Of a DNA stretch of 42,847 nt, positions 33,779-40,816 are shown one piece after another. Made by a program: the position numbers and the translations under genes. Every line of letters begins with the position of its first letter. Position 1 is the first letter of the stretch. The notes below the pieces were generated by a model. The model was given only the letters and a program-made list of their open reading frames with translations, was not told where the DNA came from and ran no database searches. Where the stretch lies: the NCBI RefSeq assembly GCF_000741165.1, contig NZ_JGYN01000025.1, forward strand, positions 1 to 42,847, in the 5' to 3' direction. This DNA is from Bifidobacterium biavatii DSM 23969. GTDB taxonomy: Bacteria > Actinomycetota > Actinomycetes > Actinomycetales > Bifidobacteriaceae.

Positions 33779-34378
33779 GAGACGAAACCGCAGGGGGAGA
33801 AACTGGCTTCGTCACTGTCGGAATACATTGACGAAGCCATTGGCAATGAGCCGGAAGGCTACCCGATGGACAAATCGCAAATCGCAATGCTGGAACGAGC
33901 TCAGGCCGATGGCGGCAAGGTTTCCGCAACGGATTATGAAACGGCGTGGACCAACTATCGTCAGTGCATGGTTGCGAAAGGATATGCGGATCCTGCGCTG
34001 CTTAAGTACTCCAACGGCGTATACGAAAAGCCCGTCACAGACGCTTCCGGTTTGTCTCGGTCTCAGATCGACAAGCTGACCGCTGATGACAGATACTGCG
34101 AATGGTCGTATGTTCACACGATCGATGATGTTTATCGTCTGCAGGTCGGTAATGCCGAGCTGATATGGGATCCTTACGAAGCTGCGGTGGATTGCCTGCG
34201 TCGGAACAATCTCGTCCCTCAAAGTTATACGGATGATTCGTTACGGGAAGATCATCAGCTCAGACTCGAAGGAAAAGAGACATCCGTCGACTTTGCCGAT
34301 CCGTCGATTTCTTCTTGCATCGCAGCCAACGGCCTGACCATAGGAAACCCCGACACGGCATGGAAGCCGCTCGGATAA
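33656..34378 (+). CDS. Putative lipoprotein, Cys-Met-x(3)-Gly-Tyr family, member 3 of island (240 aa)
   Basis: Signal peptide with lipobox LSGC (Cys22). The mature landmarks are LASSLSEYIDEAI, MLERAQADGGKV, YETAWTNYRQCMVAKGY, RYCEWSYVHTIDDVYRLQVGN, AVDCLRRNNLV and SSCIAANGLTIG, ending WKPLG. It is closest to the gene at 30334, sharing the repeat and the same four mature cysteines. Lower-GC codons appear in its 3' half. It is divergent from member 2 with the two-component operon between them, and ends 12 nt before the end of ispH, which converges. Confidence 0.77.
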   Translation: MRRIRGIGVAVMMSAVLLLSGCAGPAAERDSSHDSSQSDSSETKPQGEKLASSLSEYIDEAIGNEPEGYPMDKSQIAMLERAQADGGKVSATDYETAWTNYRQCMVAKGYADPALLKYSNGVYEKPVTDASGLSRSQIDKLTADDRYCEWSYVHTIDDVYRLQVGNAELIWDPYEAAVDCLRRNNLVPQSYTDDSLREDHQLRLEGKETSVDFADPSISSCIAANGLTIGNPDTAWKPLG

Positions 34379-34390
34379 GCCGCGTGCGCG

Positions 34391-35386
34391 CTATTGCGCA
34401 CGCGAAGGCTGCCGGCTGCGAAGCTCAGCCGGCAGCACGAAGTGCATGTTTTCCTTGATGGTTTCGACTGCGGTGACGTCGGTGAATCCGCGGTCGCGCA
34501 GCGCGTCGATCACGCCGGAAACGAGTTCGTCGGGTACGGACGCGCCGGACGAGACGCCCACGGCTTCGACGCCGTCGAACCATGCCGGGTCCATTTCGCT
34601 CGCGTCGTCGACGCGGTGCGCGGTGCCGCGCGTGCCGAGCGCGTCCTGTGCGACTTCCATCAATCGCACGGAATTCGACGAGTTCGCGGATCCGACGATC
34701 ACCACGCAGTCGGACTGTTCGGCGACGAGCTTGACCGCGGTCTGCCGGTTCGACGTCGCGTAGCAGATGTCGGAGCTGGGCGGTTCCTTGATCCACGGAA
34801 AGCGCGCTTTGAGCGCGGCGATCGTGCCGGCGGTCTCGTCGATGCTCAGCGTGGTCTGGCTCAGCAGCACGAGCTTGGTGTCCGGCGTGAAGTCGAGCGA
34901 GTCCACGTCGCCGGCGTGTTCGATCAGGTGCACGTGTTCGGGGCTCTCCCCCACCACGCCGACGGCCTCGTCGTGGCCTTTGTGACCGATGTAGACGATC
35001 TCATAGCCTTCCTTCACGAAGCGCAGCACTTCGCGGTGCACCTTGCTCACCAGCGGGCAGGTGGCGTCCACGACGTGCATGCCGCGTGCGGCCGCCTCGG
35101 CCTTGACGGCGGGCGACACGCCGTGCGCGGAGAACACGATCGGAATGCCCGCGGCGGCGGCCTCGTCGGGGATTTCAGCGAGTTCCTGCACGAACACGGC
35201 GCCCTGCGCGGCCAAGTCCTCGACGACATGCTTGTTGTGCACGATCTGGCGGCGCACGTACACGGGCGGCAGGCCGTCCTCGCGCGGCGCGCTTGCCGCC
35301 TTGAGGATCGTCTGCACGGTGAGGATCGCCCGGTCCACGCCGGCGCAGAAGCCGCGCGGGTCAGCCAATACGATTCGTTTCGCCAT
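34391..35386 (-). CDS. ispH: 4-hydroxy-3-methylbut-2-enyl diphosphate reductase (331 aa)
   Basis: Last step of the MEP isoprenoid pathway; an iron-sulfur enzyme giving IPP and DMAPP. The three cluster ligands are present: Cys14 in DPRGFCAGVDRA, the Cys of DATCPLVSKVH and the Cys of SDICYATSNRQ. VFSAHGVSP, QTTLS and VGSANSSNS are further family motifs. ATG 35386 (MAKRIVLADPRG) has AAAGG upstream; an ATG 33 nt earlier was rejected. Normal length with a short polar tail. Divergent from the epimerase gene. Confidence 0.97.
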   Translation of the reverse strand: MAKRIVLADPRGFCAGVDRAILTVQTILKAASAPREDGLPPVYVRRQIVHNKHVVEDLAAQGAVFVQELAEIPDEAAAAGIPIVFSAHGVSPAVKAEAAARGMHVVDATCPLVSKVHREVLRFVKEGYEIVYIGHKGHDEAVGVVGESPEHVHLIEHAGDVDSLDFTPDTKLVLLSQTTLSIDETAGTIAALKARFPWIKEPPSSDICYATSNRQTAVKLVAEQSDCVVIVGSANSSNSVRLMEVAQDALGTRGTAHRVDDASEMDPAWFDGVEAVGVSSGASVPDELVSGVIDALRDRGFTDVTAVETIKENMHFVLPAELRSRQPSRAQ

Positions 35387-35532
35387 CACATCCGCCTTTC
35401 GTCGCCGTTTTCCGTCCATACCTTACCCGTTCCCCGTCGAAAACGTTCGCTGCCGGGCGACGAACCGCAATTTTCTCCATTTATTCCGCACGACATACGG
35501 ATGCTTGCCGCCACGAGCGCGGTACACTGTGT

Positions 35533-35546
35533 TGTTAGCGGTAACA
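35533..35546. promoter_or_regulatory. LacI-type operator-like palindrome before the epimerase gene
   Basis: TGTTAGCGGTAACA: 5-bp arms TGTTA/TAACA round GCGG, near the form TGTTAGCGCTAACA seen for LacI-family sites. It lies just after a TACACT box (35523-35528) where transcription would start, a classical repressor position. No clear -35. Confidence 0.5.
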
Positions 35547-35598
35547 TCCGTTGCCGAACAACCGAAATACCACGTAATTCACTATGGAGTGATGCAAC

Positions 35599-36549
35599 AT
35601 GACGAAGAACTTCCCGCCGCGCACCGGCCAGCAGTACTCGATCCACTACGGCGACTGGGCCGCGGTGATCACCGAACTCGGCGCGACGATGCGCAAGGTC
35701 ACCTACCAGGGCAAGAACGTGATCGTGCCGCTCGGCCCGGACGATCCGATCACCTGCTGCCACGGCCAGCTGCTCATCCCGTTCCCGAACCGCATCAAGG
35801 GCGGCGAATACACGTTCGAAGGCAAGACGTACACGCTGCCGATCGACGAGCACGACCGCAACACCGCCATCCACGGCTACGGCTACCGCTCCTACTGGAA
35901 GCTCGAGGAGCTCACCGAAACGTCCGTCACCCAGTCGTGGCGCGTGCCGAACATGCTCGGCTACCCGTTCGACCTGATCGTCACCGCCAAGCACGAGCTG
36001 GACGCCGACGGCCTGCACATCACCGTGAGCGCCTACAACAACGGCGACGCGAACGCCCCGTGGGCCCTCGCGATCCACCCGTGGCTCGACAACGGCTTCA
36101 ACGGCTACGGCGACGAGATCGACGGCCACAACGCGCAGTGCCGCCTGACCGTTCCGGCCGACACGCACGTGACCGTGGACGAGAACCTCATCCCGACCGG
36201 CACCGAGCCGGTGAACGGCACCAAGTACGATCTGCGCGAGCATCCGCTGCTGACCGGCCAGCCGTTCGACGACGCGTGGACCGACGTGCACCACGACGCC
36301 GACGGCACCGTGACCGCCACGTTCACCCGCCCGGACGGCCTCGAGATCAAGGTCGGCGGCGATGAGACGATCACCTCGTTCCAGGTGTGCACCGGCACCG
36401 GCTTCCCGGCGTACATGCACCCGGCCGGCACCGCGGTCGAACCGCAGACCGCGTACGCGAACGCGTTCAACACCGGCAACGAGCTGATCGTGATCAAGCC
36501 GGGCGAGACGAGCACCACCAAACTGTTCATCAAGGCCGCGCTCAAGTAG
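35599..36549 (+). CDS. Aldose 1-epimerase family protein (316 aa)
   Basis: Interconverts alpha and beta anomers of a hexose such as galactose. The fold markers are LIPFPNRIKGGEYTFEGKTYTLP, TAIHGYGYRSYW with the catalytic-type His, a second His in ALAIHPWLDNGF, and the catalytic Glu in VEPQTAYANAFNTG. GC-ending codons and high regularity suggest good expression. GGAG lies 9 nt before the ATG. Monocistronic between ispH and the bL37 gene. The exact sugar is not shown by the sequence; it could also be a glucose-6-phosphate or unspecified epimerase of the same fold. Confidence 0.88.
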   Translation: MTKNFPPRTGQQYSIHYGDWAAVITELGATMRKVTYQGKNVIVPLGPDDPITCCHGQLLIPFPNRIKGGEYTFEGKTYTLPIDEHDRNTAIHGYGYRSYWKLEELTETSVTQSWRVPNMLGYPFDLIVTAKHELDADGLHITVSAYNNGDANAPWALAIHPWLDNGFNGYGDEIDGHNAQCRLTVPADTHVTVDENLIPTGTEPVNGTKYDLREHPLLTGQPFDDAWTDVHHDADGTVTATFTRPDGLEIKVGGDETITSFQVCTGTGFPAYMHPAGTAVEPQTAYANAFNTGNELIVIKPGETSTTKLFIKAALK

Positions 36550-36593
36550 CCGACCTCAAGTGGCCTGCAGGCGACCGGACGGCAACGTCCGGG

Positions 36594-36622
36594 TTGCGAA
36601 CGTCGCGCGGGTGTGCGATAAT
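36594..36622 (+). promoter_or_regulatory. Promoter of the bL37 gene
   Basis: TTGCGA (36594-36599), 17 bp, GATAAT (36617-36622) preceded by TGC, an extended -10. The same TTGCGA -35 is used upstream of gap. AAAGGAG lies before the ATG. Confidence 0.65.
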
Positions 36623-36660
36623 CCCGTAGGCTTAATCAATCGTCAGCAAAGGAGTCCATC

Positions 36661-36735
36661 ATGGGTATGCGCGGACGCAAGCGCAAGGATCGCCGCAAGA
36701 AGGCCGCCAACCACGGCAAGCGCCCGAACGCCTGA
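36661..36735 (+). CDS. 50S ribosomal protein bL37 (24 aa)
   Basis: The ORF reads MGMRGRKRKDRRKKAANHGK followed by RPNA and a stop. The run of Arg/Lys and the ending ANHGKRPNA match bL37, the 24-residue actinobacterial ribosomal protein first recognised in structures of mycobacterial ribosomes. It has its own good promoter, a strong AAAGGAG and a strong terminator, all at proper spacing, which confirms it is a gene despite its size. Standalone; easily missed by automatic gene calling. Confidence 0.88.
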   Translation: MGMRGRKRKDRRKKAANHGKRPNA

Positions 36736-36770
36736 TCCAAGCCTGGTTCAGGCTGCGTGAACAACGCCAG

Positions 36771-36807
36771 AAAAGCCCCCGCGGGAATGAACCTCGCGGG
36801 GGCTTTT
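36771..36807 (+). terminator. Rho-independent terminator of the bL37 gene
   Basis: AAAAGCCCCCGCG, an 11-nt loop, CGCGGGGGCTTTT: a perfect 13-bp dyad ending in T's. It could also serve the anti-sigma gene converging from the right. Confidence 0.92.
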
Positions 36808-36879
36808 CGCATGTTCGCATACGCCATTATCCAGACGCGCGCCCGACCGGAACGTCCGGCGCGACCGGCGCTCCGGCGC

Positions 36880-37209
36880 TCACTCGTCCTGATCGCAGCA
36901 GCAGTGGTCCAGCGTCTCGCGCAGCCGGCGCATCAGGCATTCGGGCGCAACGTCCGGGCGCAGATAGGCGCGCAGTGACATGATGATCGCGCGCTCGCGC
37001 TCGTCGCAGCACGTGTTCGGGTCGAAGCATGCGTCGCCCGATGCCGGCGATGCGGCCGACGCGACCGGCTCCCCCGGATCGCCGGCGCCGGCGAGCGCGT
37101 CCGGGCTGATGCCGGTTTCGGTGACGTGCACGTCGGTGCGCACGATCGTGCCGTCGGCGGTCCGCCGCGTCACCGCAATGTGGCTGTGACGCTCGATGTG
37201 CTCGCTCAT
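36880..37209 (-). CDS. Anti-sigma factor, RsrA-like (109 aa)
   Basis: Small acidic protein coupled to the ECF sigma gene by an ATGA overlap, the usual place for a redox-sensing zinc anti-sigma factor. The N-terminal 55 residues are polar and Gly/Pro/Ala-rich. The C-terminal helices carry CFDPNTCCDERERAIIMSLRAYL, then CLMRRLRETLDHCCCDQ, matching the Cys ... YL ... Leu-x-x-Cys-x-x-Cys plan of RsrA. The usual His-x(3)-Cys-x(2)-Cys is not intact: here it reads LDHCCC, so the zinc ligands must be re-assigned (six Cys are available). Probably holds its sigma factor inactive until disulfide stress. Confidence 0.72.
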   Translation of the reverse strand: MSEHIERHSHIAVTRRTADGTIVRTDVHVTETGISPDALAGAGDPGEPVASAASPASGDACFDPNTCCDERERAIIMSLRAYLRPDVAPECLMRRLRETLDHCCCDQDE

Positions 37210-37910
37210 GACCGCTCCTTCCGTTCAGTCTTCTTCCCGGTTCCATTATCGCCGTCGCCGTCGCGATTCGCGGACAGTGAACCATGCGCGGTATCGGGCG
37301 AACCGCCCGCCGCCGCACCGTATCCGCGTTCGCGCGCGTATGCGGCCAGTTCGCGCTTGAGCTGCGTGCGAGCGCGGTTGAGACGGCTCATCACGGTGCC
37401 GATCTTCACGCCCTGCTCGTCGGCGACCTGCTGGTAGGTTTTGCCGTCGATCGCCGTGTCGATGAACACCTGCCGGCGTTCCGGGGACAGATGCGAGAGC
37501 GCCTTCATGATCTCCTCGGGCGCGAACGTGTCGAGATACTCCTGCTCGGCAGATTTGAGCCCTTCGGACGAATGCTCGGATGCGGAGTAGATGTCCCAGT
37601 CGTCGTATTCGCCGGTGGAGTCGTTGGCTCGCTGCGGGCGACGCTTGGCCTTCGCGTACTGGTTGAAGTAGGCGTTGCGTTCGATGGTGGTCATCCACGC
37701 CTCGAAATTGGAGTTCGGATCGAACGAGTCGAACGCCTTGAAGCCGCGCTCGAACGTGTCCTGCACGAGGTCCTGCGCGTCGTCGGTGTTGTTGGTGAGC
37801 TTCATGGCCTGCCGGTAGAGGGCGTCGACCGCGGGCATGGCGAGGCGCTCGAACCGGGCGCGTCGTTCCGCCATCGTTTCATGCTGCTGCTCGTGTTGCT
37901 CGTTTGTCAC
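37206..37910 (-). CDS. ECF sigma factor, SigR/SigH type (234 aa)
   Basis: Alternative sigma factor probably directing the thiol-stress response. Region 2 is at about residues 20-90 (AMKLTNNTDDAQDLVQDTFERGFKAFDSF, then FEAWMTTIERNAYFNQY), and region 4 at about 150-205 (LSPERRQVFIDTAIDGKTYQQVADEQGVKIGTVMSRLNRARTQL). Basic, Gly/Ser-rich tail. The start is uncertain: the GTG at 37910 lies 8 nt after a TACAAT box and next to GGGGAG, so it may be leaderless; the ATG at 37874 is the alternative but has no ribosome site. Coupled to the anti-sigma gene. Confidence 0.9.
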   Translation of the reverse strand: MTNEQHEQQHETMAERRARFERLAMPAVDALYRQAMKLTNNTDDAQDLVQDTFERGFKAFDSFDPNSNFEAWMTTIERNAYFNQYAKAKRRPQRANDSTGEYDDWDIYSASEHSSEGLKSAEQEYLDTFAPEEIMKALSHLSPERRQVFIDTAIDGKTYQQVADEQGVKIGTVMSRLNRARTQLKRELAAYARERGYGAAAGGSPDTAHGSLSANRDGDGDNGTGKKTERKERS

Positions 37911-38009
37911 GTCTCCCCATTGTAGCGACGGCCCCACGTTCCGGCCGAAACCACGCGCCGGACGCCACGCCCCGGCCCGTCCGCCACCGAACATGCACAT
38001 GTCCGACGG

Positions 38010-38015
38010 TAGAAT
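38010..38015 (+). promoter_or_regulatory. -10 box of murE
   Basis: TAGAAT 31 nt before the ATG at 38047, with AAAGGGAGA between. No good -35 (CCGAAC at the expected place). Confidence 0.4.
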
Positions 38016-38046
38016 GGCTAGTCGGTAACGACAAAGGGAGAATCAC

Positions 38047-39612
38047 ATGACTTTGACGCTGCGATCGGCCGCTCGGCTGCTCGACGAACATCATCTGCTG
38101 CGCGAGATCATCGCCGGGGATCTGTGGACGCTTGACGCGACGCAAGTGACCGGCAGCGACGAGCCGTTCGCCGACGTCACGTACGACACGCGCAGCGTCG
38201 GCGACGGCACGCTGCTGTTCTGCAAGGGCAATTTCAAGCCGGAGTATCTGCGCGGCGTCGACGATCGCGGATTGGCGGCGTACGTGGCCGAAACCGACTT
38301 CTCGTCCGCGACGCGTGCTCCCGGACTGATCGTGGACGACGTGCGCAAGGCGATGAGCCTGCTGTCCGCCGAGTTCTTCGGTCGCCCGCAGGACGAGCTG
38401 ACGGTGATCGGCATCACCGGCACGAAAGGCAAGACGACGACCGCATATTTCGCGCAGGCCGTGCTCAACGCGCACTCCGACGGGCGATGCGCACTGTTCT
38501 CCTCCGTCGACAATTGCCTGGACGGCCATACGTACGCCGAATCGGCCCTGACCACGCCGGAAAGTCTCGACGCGTTCCGCATGATGCGCGAAGCCGTGTC
38601 CAACGGCATGCGCTACCTCGTCATGGAGGTTTCCTCGCAGGCGTACAAGGTGGATCGCGTGTACGGCCTGACGTTCGACGTGGCCGCATTCCTCAACATT
38701 TCCCCCGATCACATCAGCCCGATCGAGCATCCCACGTTCGAGGACTATCTGCACTGCAAGCGGCAGATCGCGTACAATTGCCGCGCGCTCGTGCTCGGCG
38801 AGGACTGCGATCATGCGGATCTGATCCGTCAGGATGCGGCGCGTGCCGGCGTGCCGGTCACCGCGTTCGCGCTGCGGGACGACCGTGACGCCGGCTCCGC
38901 CGTCGATTTTGCCGCAGTGCCCGATCCTTCCGATCCGACGAAGTACGTATTCCTTGACCATGGAACGCAGGTCGGCGATTTCGCACTTGAGCTTGAAGGC
39001 GGGTTCAACGCGGCGAATGCGGCCACGGCGATCGCGCTGACTCGACTGGCCGGTGTGCCGGCCGACTCCCCCGCGTTCGCCGCGATCGGCCATGTGCGCA
39101 TTTCCGGGCGCATGGAACGGTTCGAGGATCCGAACGGAGGCGTCGTCGCCTATGTCGACTACGCGCACAACTACGTGAGCACCAAAACGCTGGTCGATTT
39201 CGTGCTGCGCAAGTACGCCGACCGTAATCCGAAGCTGGTGCTGGTGACCGGTTCGGTCGGCGACAAGGCCGTGGACCGCCGTCAGGGCATCATCGATGGC
39301 GCGCAGGACCATGTCGACCGGATCATCCTCACGTCGGAGGACACGGTGCATGAACCGATGACCGCCATTCTCGACGAAATGCGCGGCTACATCACGAATC
39401 CGCGGGTCTCGTGCAGCATCGTGCTCGACCGCGTCGCAGCCATCGAAACCGCGGTGGCCGAGGCTCGCACGGACGCTCAAGCCGGCCGGTTCACGGTGCT
39501 GCTGGTCATCGGCAAGGGCGAGGAGCGGTGGATCAAGGTCAACGGCAAACACGCGCCGTACGAGGGCGACGGCCACGTCATCCGCCGCCTGTTCGGCATC
39601 GAACGGCACTGA
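38047..39612 (+). CDS. murE: UDP-MurNAc-tripeptide synthetase MurE, Lys-type (521 aa)
   Basis: Adds the third residue to the peptidoglycan stem. The Mur N-domain is at residues 1-110 (YDTRSVGDGTLLFCKGNF), the central ATPase domain has GITGTKGKTTTAYF, TTPESLDAFRMM, MEVSSQAYKVDRVYGL, FLNISPDHI and the Lys of DYLHCKRQIAYN. The C-domain has GRMERFEDPNGGVVAYVDYAHNYVS. Diaminopimelate enzymes carry Asp-Asn-Pro-Arg after TS; here it is TSEDTVHEPM, so the substrate is not DAP but L-Lys or, as in several bifidobacteria, L-Orn. Followed at about 100 bp by femX. Confidence 0.93.
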   Translation: MTLTLRSAARLLDEHHLLREIIAGDLWTLDATQVTGSDEPFADVTYDTRSVGDGTLLFCKGNFKPEYLRGVDDRGLAAYVAETDFSSATRAPGLIVDDVRKAMSLLSAEFFGRPQDELTVIGITGTKGKTTTAYFAQAVLNAHSDGRCALFSSVDNCLDGHTYAESALTTPESLDAFRMMREAVSNGMRYLVMEVSSQAYKVDRVYGLTFDVAAFLNISPDHISPIEHPTFEDYLHCKRQIAYNCRALVLGEDCDHADLIRQDAARAGVPVTAFALRDDRDAGSAVDFAAVPDPSDPTKYVFLDHGTQVGDFALELEGGFNAANAATAIALTRLAGVPADSPAFAAIGHVRISGRMERFEDPNGGVVAYVDYAHNYVSTKTLVDFVLRKYADRNPKLVLVTGSVGDKAVDRRQGIIDGAQDHVDRIILTSEDTVHEPMTAILDEMRGYITNPRVSCSIVLDRVAAIETAVAEARTDAQAGRFTVLLVIGKGEERWIKVNGKHAPYEGDGHVIRRLFGIERH

Positions 39613-39714
39613 CCTTCGCCGCTTTCCGCCCGCCTGACCCAACGTCAGACCGGTCGTCATTCGTATTATCATCGTCACCATTCATCGTCATCATTCATCG
39701 TTACAAGGAGCATC

Positions 39715-40713
39715 ATGATCACGCTGGAAGCCGTCACCCCCGCCGCTTTGGAATCGTCCGCCACGGCGTTGGGCGTGAACCTGCCCATCGAGCAGACCGC
39801 CGTCTGGGCCGCCTATCAGGCCGACATTGAGGGGCGCACGCCGTGGGGAGCGTATCTGATCAAAAAGGACGGCGAAACGGTCGCGTTCATTTCGCTGATC
39901 GACTTCGAAACGCACGGATACCACTATCTGCGCTCGGTGCACGGCCCAACGTGGGTCGCTAAGCCGAGCGAGGCCGACGAGCGGGAAACCGTCGACGTTC
40001 TGGCCAAGGCTGTGCACGAGAAGGACGGCAAGGTCACGTTCCTGCGCATCGACCTGTGGTATGCGGCCGGCACGGTTCCGGTGCTGTCCACGGTGCCGTA
40101 CGACCAGACCGTGGTGATCGACGTGACCGGCGGCGACGACGCGATCCTGACACGCATGAAGCGCCGCGGCCGCCGCGACGTGCGCAAGGCGCTGCGCGAA
40201 TGCCCCGCCGAATGCGCGGACGAGACGACGCAGGCGATGGCCGATTTCAGCGAATACTACGACGTGATGGTCGAAACCGGCAAGCGCGACGGGTTCGTTC
40301 CCGCGCCGATGAGCGACTATTCGGACATGATCGGCGCGCTCGGCGCGGATCATTGCCGCGTGTTCGCCGCGCGCATCGACGGCCGCGTGGTCGCATGGTC
40401 GATCGTAACAGTGAACGGGACGCACGCCGTGCGCTACTACGCCGGCATGCGCAGCGAGGTGATGCGCCTGCACGTGACCGACAAACTGCTGTATCAGGAG
40501 TGCTGCATACTCGGCTCGCAGGGCATCACCGCATACGATCTGATGGGCATCGGCTCGGATTTCGCGCCGTCGCTCATGGGCCTCAACGAGTTCAAGACCA
40601 AGTTCACCGAGGAGGTCACGCCGGTGGCTCCGGGCCGTGACGTGCCGATCAAGAAGGCGTTCTACGCGACGCTGAGCGCCGTGCAGAAGGTGCGCAAGTC
40701 GCTGCGCAAGTAA
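39715..40713 (+). CDS. FemABX-family peptidoglycan bridge aminoacyltransferase (332 aa)
   Basis: Transfers an amino acid from aminoacyl-tRNA to the Lys/Orn side chain of the stem peptide, making the cross-bridge. Two GNAT-like domains are seen. The first has EQTAVWAAYQ near residue 26 and YHYLRSVHGPTWVA; the second has MKRRGRRDVRKALREC, FAARIDGRVVAWSIV, HAVRYYAGMRSE and YDLMGIGSDFAPSLMGLNEFKTKFTEEV. AAGGAG precedes the ATG. Its place right after a Lys-type MurE suits the cross-bridged peptidoglycan of bifidobacteria. The amino acid added cannot be told from sequence. The intervening 39613-39714 has short ATTCATCGTCA repeats. Confidence 0.92.
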   Translation: MITLEAVTPAALESSATALGVNLPIEQTAVWAAYQADIEGRTPWGAYLIKKDGETVAFISLIDFETHGYHYLRSVHGPTWVAKPSEADERETVDVLAKAVHEKDGKVTFLRIDLWYAAGTVPVLSTVPYDQTVVIDVTGGDDAILTRMKRRGRRDVRKALRECPAECADETTQAMADFSEYYDVMVETGKRDGFVPAPMSDYSDMIGALGADHCRVFAARIDGRVVAWSIVTVNGTHAVRYYAGMRSEVMRLHVTDKLLYQECCILGSQGITAYDLMGIGSDFAPSLMGLNEFKTKFTEEVTPVAPGRDVPIKKAFYATLSAVQKVRKSLRK

Positions 40714-40755
40714 CGGCGCGTGAGCCGTGCGCGCGTGTCGGTGCAGTGCACGTGC

Positions 40756-40807
40756 ATACAACAAGGGCGGGCGGATCCGATATTGGAATCCGCCGCCCTT
40801 GTTGTAT
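40756..40807. terminator. Bidirectional terminator between femX and smc
   Basis: ATACAACAAGGGCGG and its complement flank an inner GCGGAT/ATCCGC stem round CCGATATTGG: a hairpin of more than 20 bp that ends in A/T-rich tails on both strands. It stops both converging genes. Confidence 0.9.
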
Positions 40808-40816
40808 TGGCGGCGA

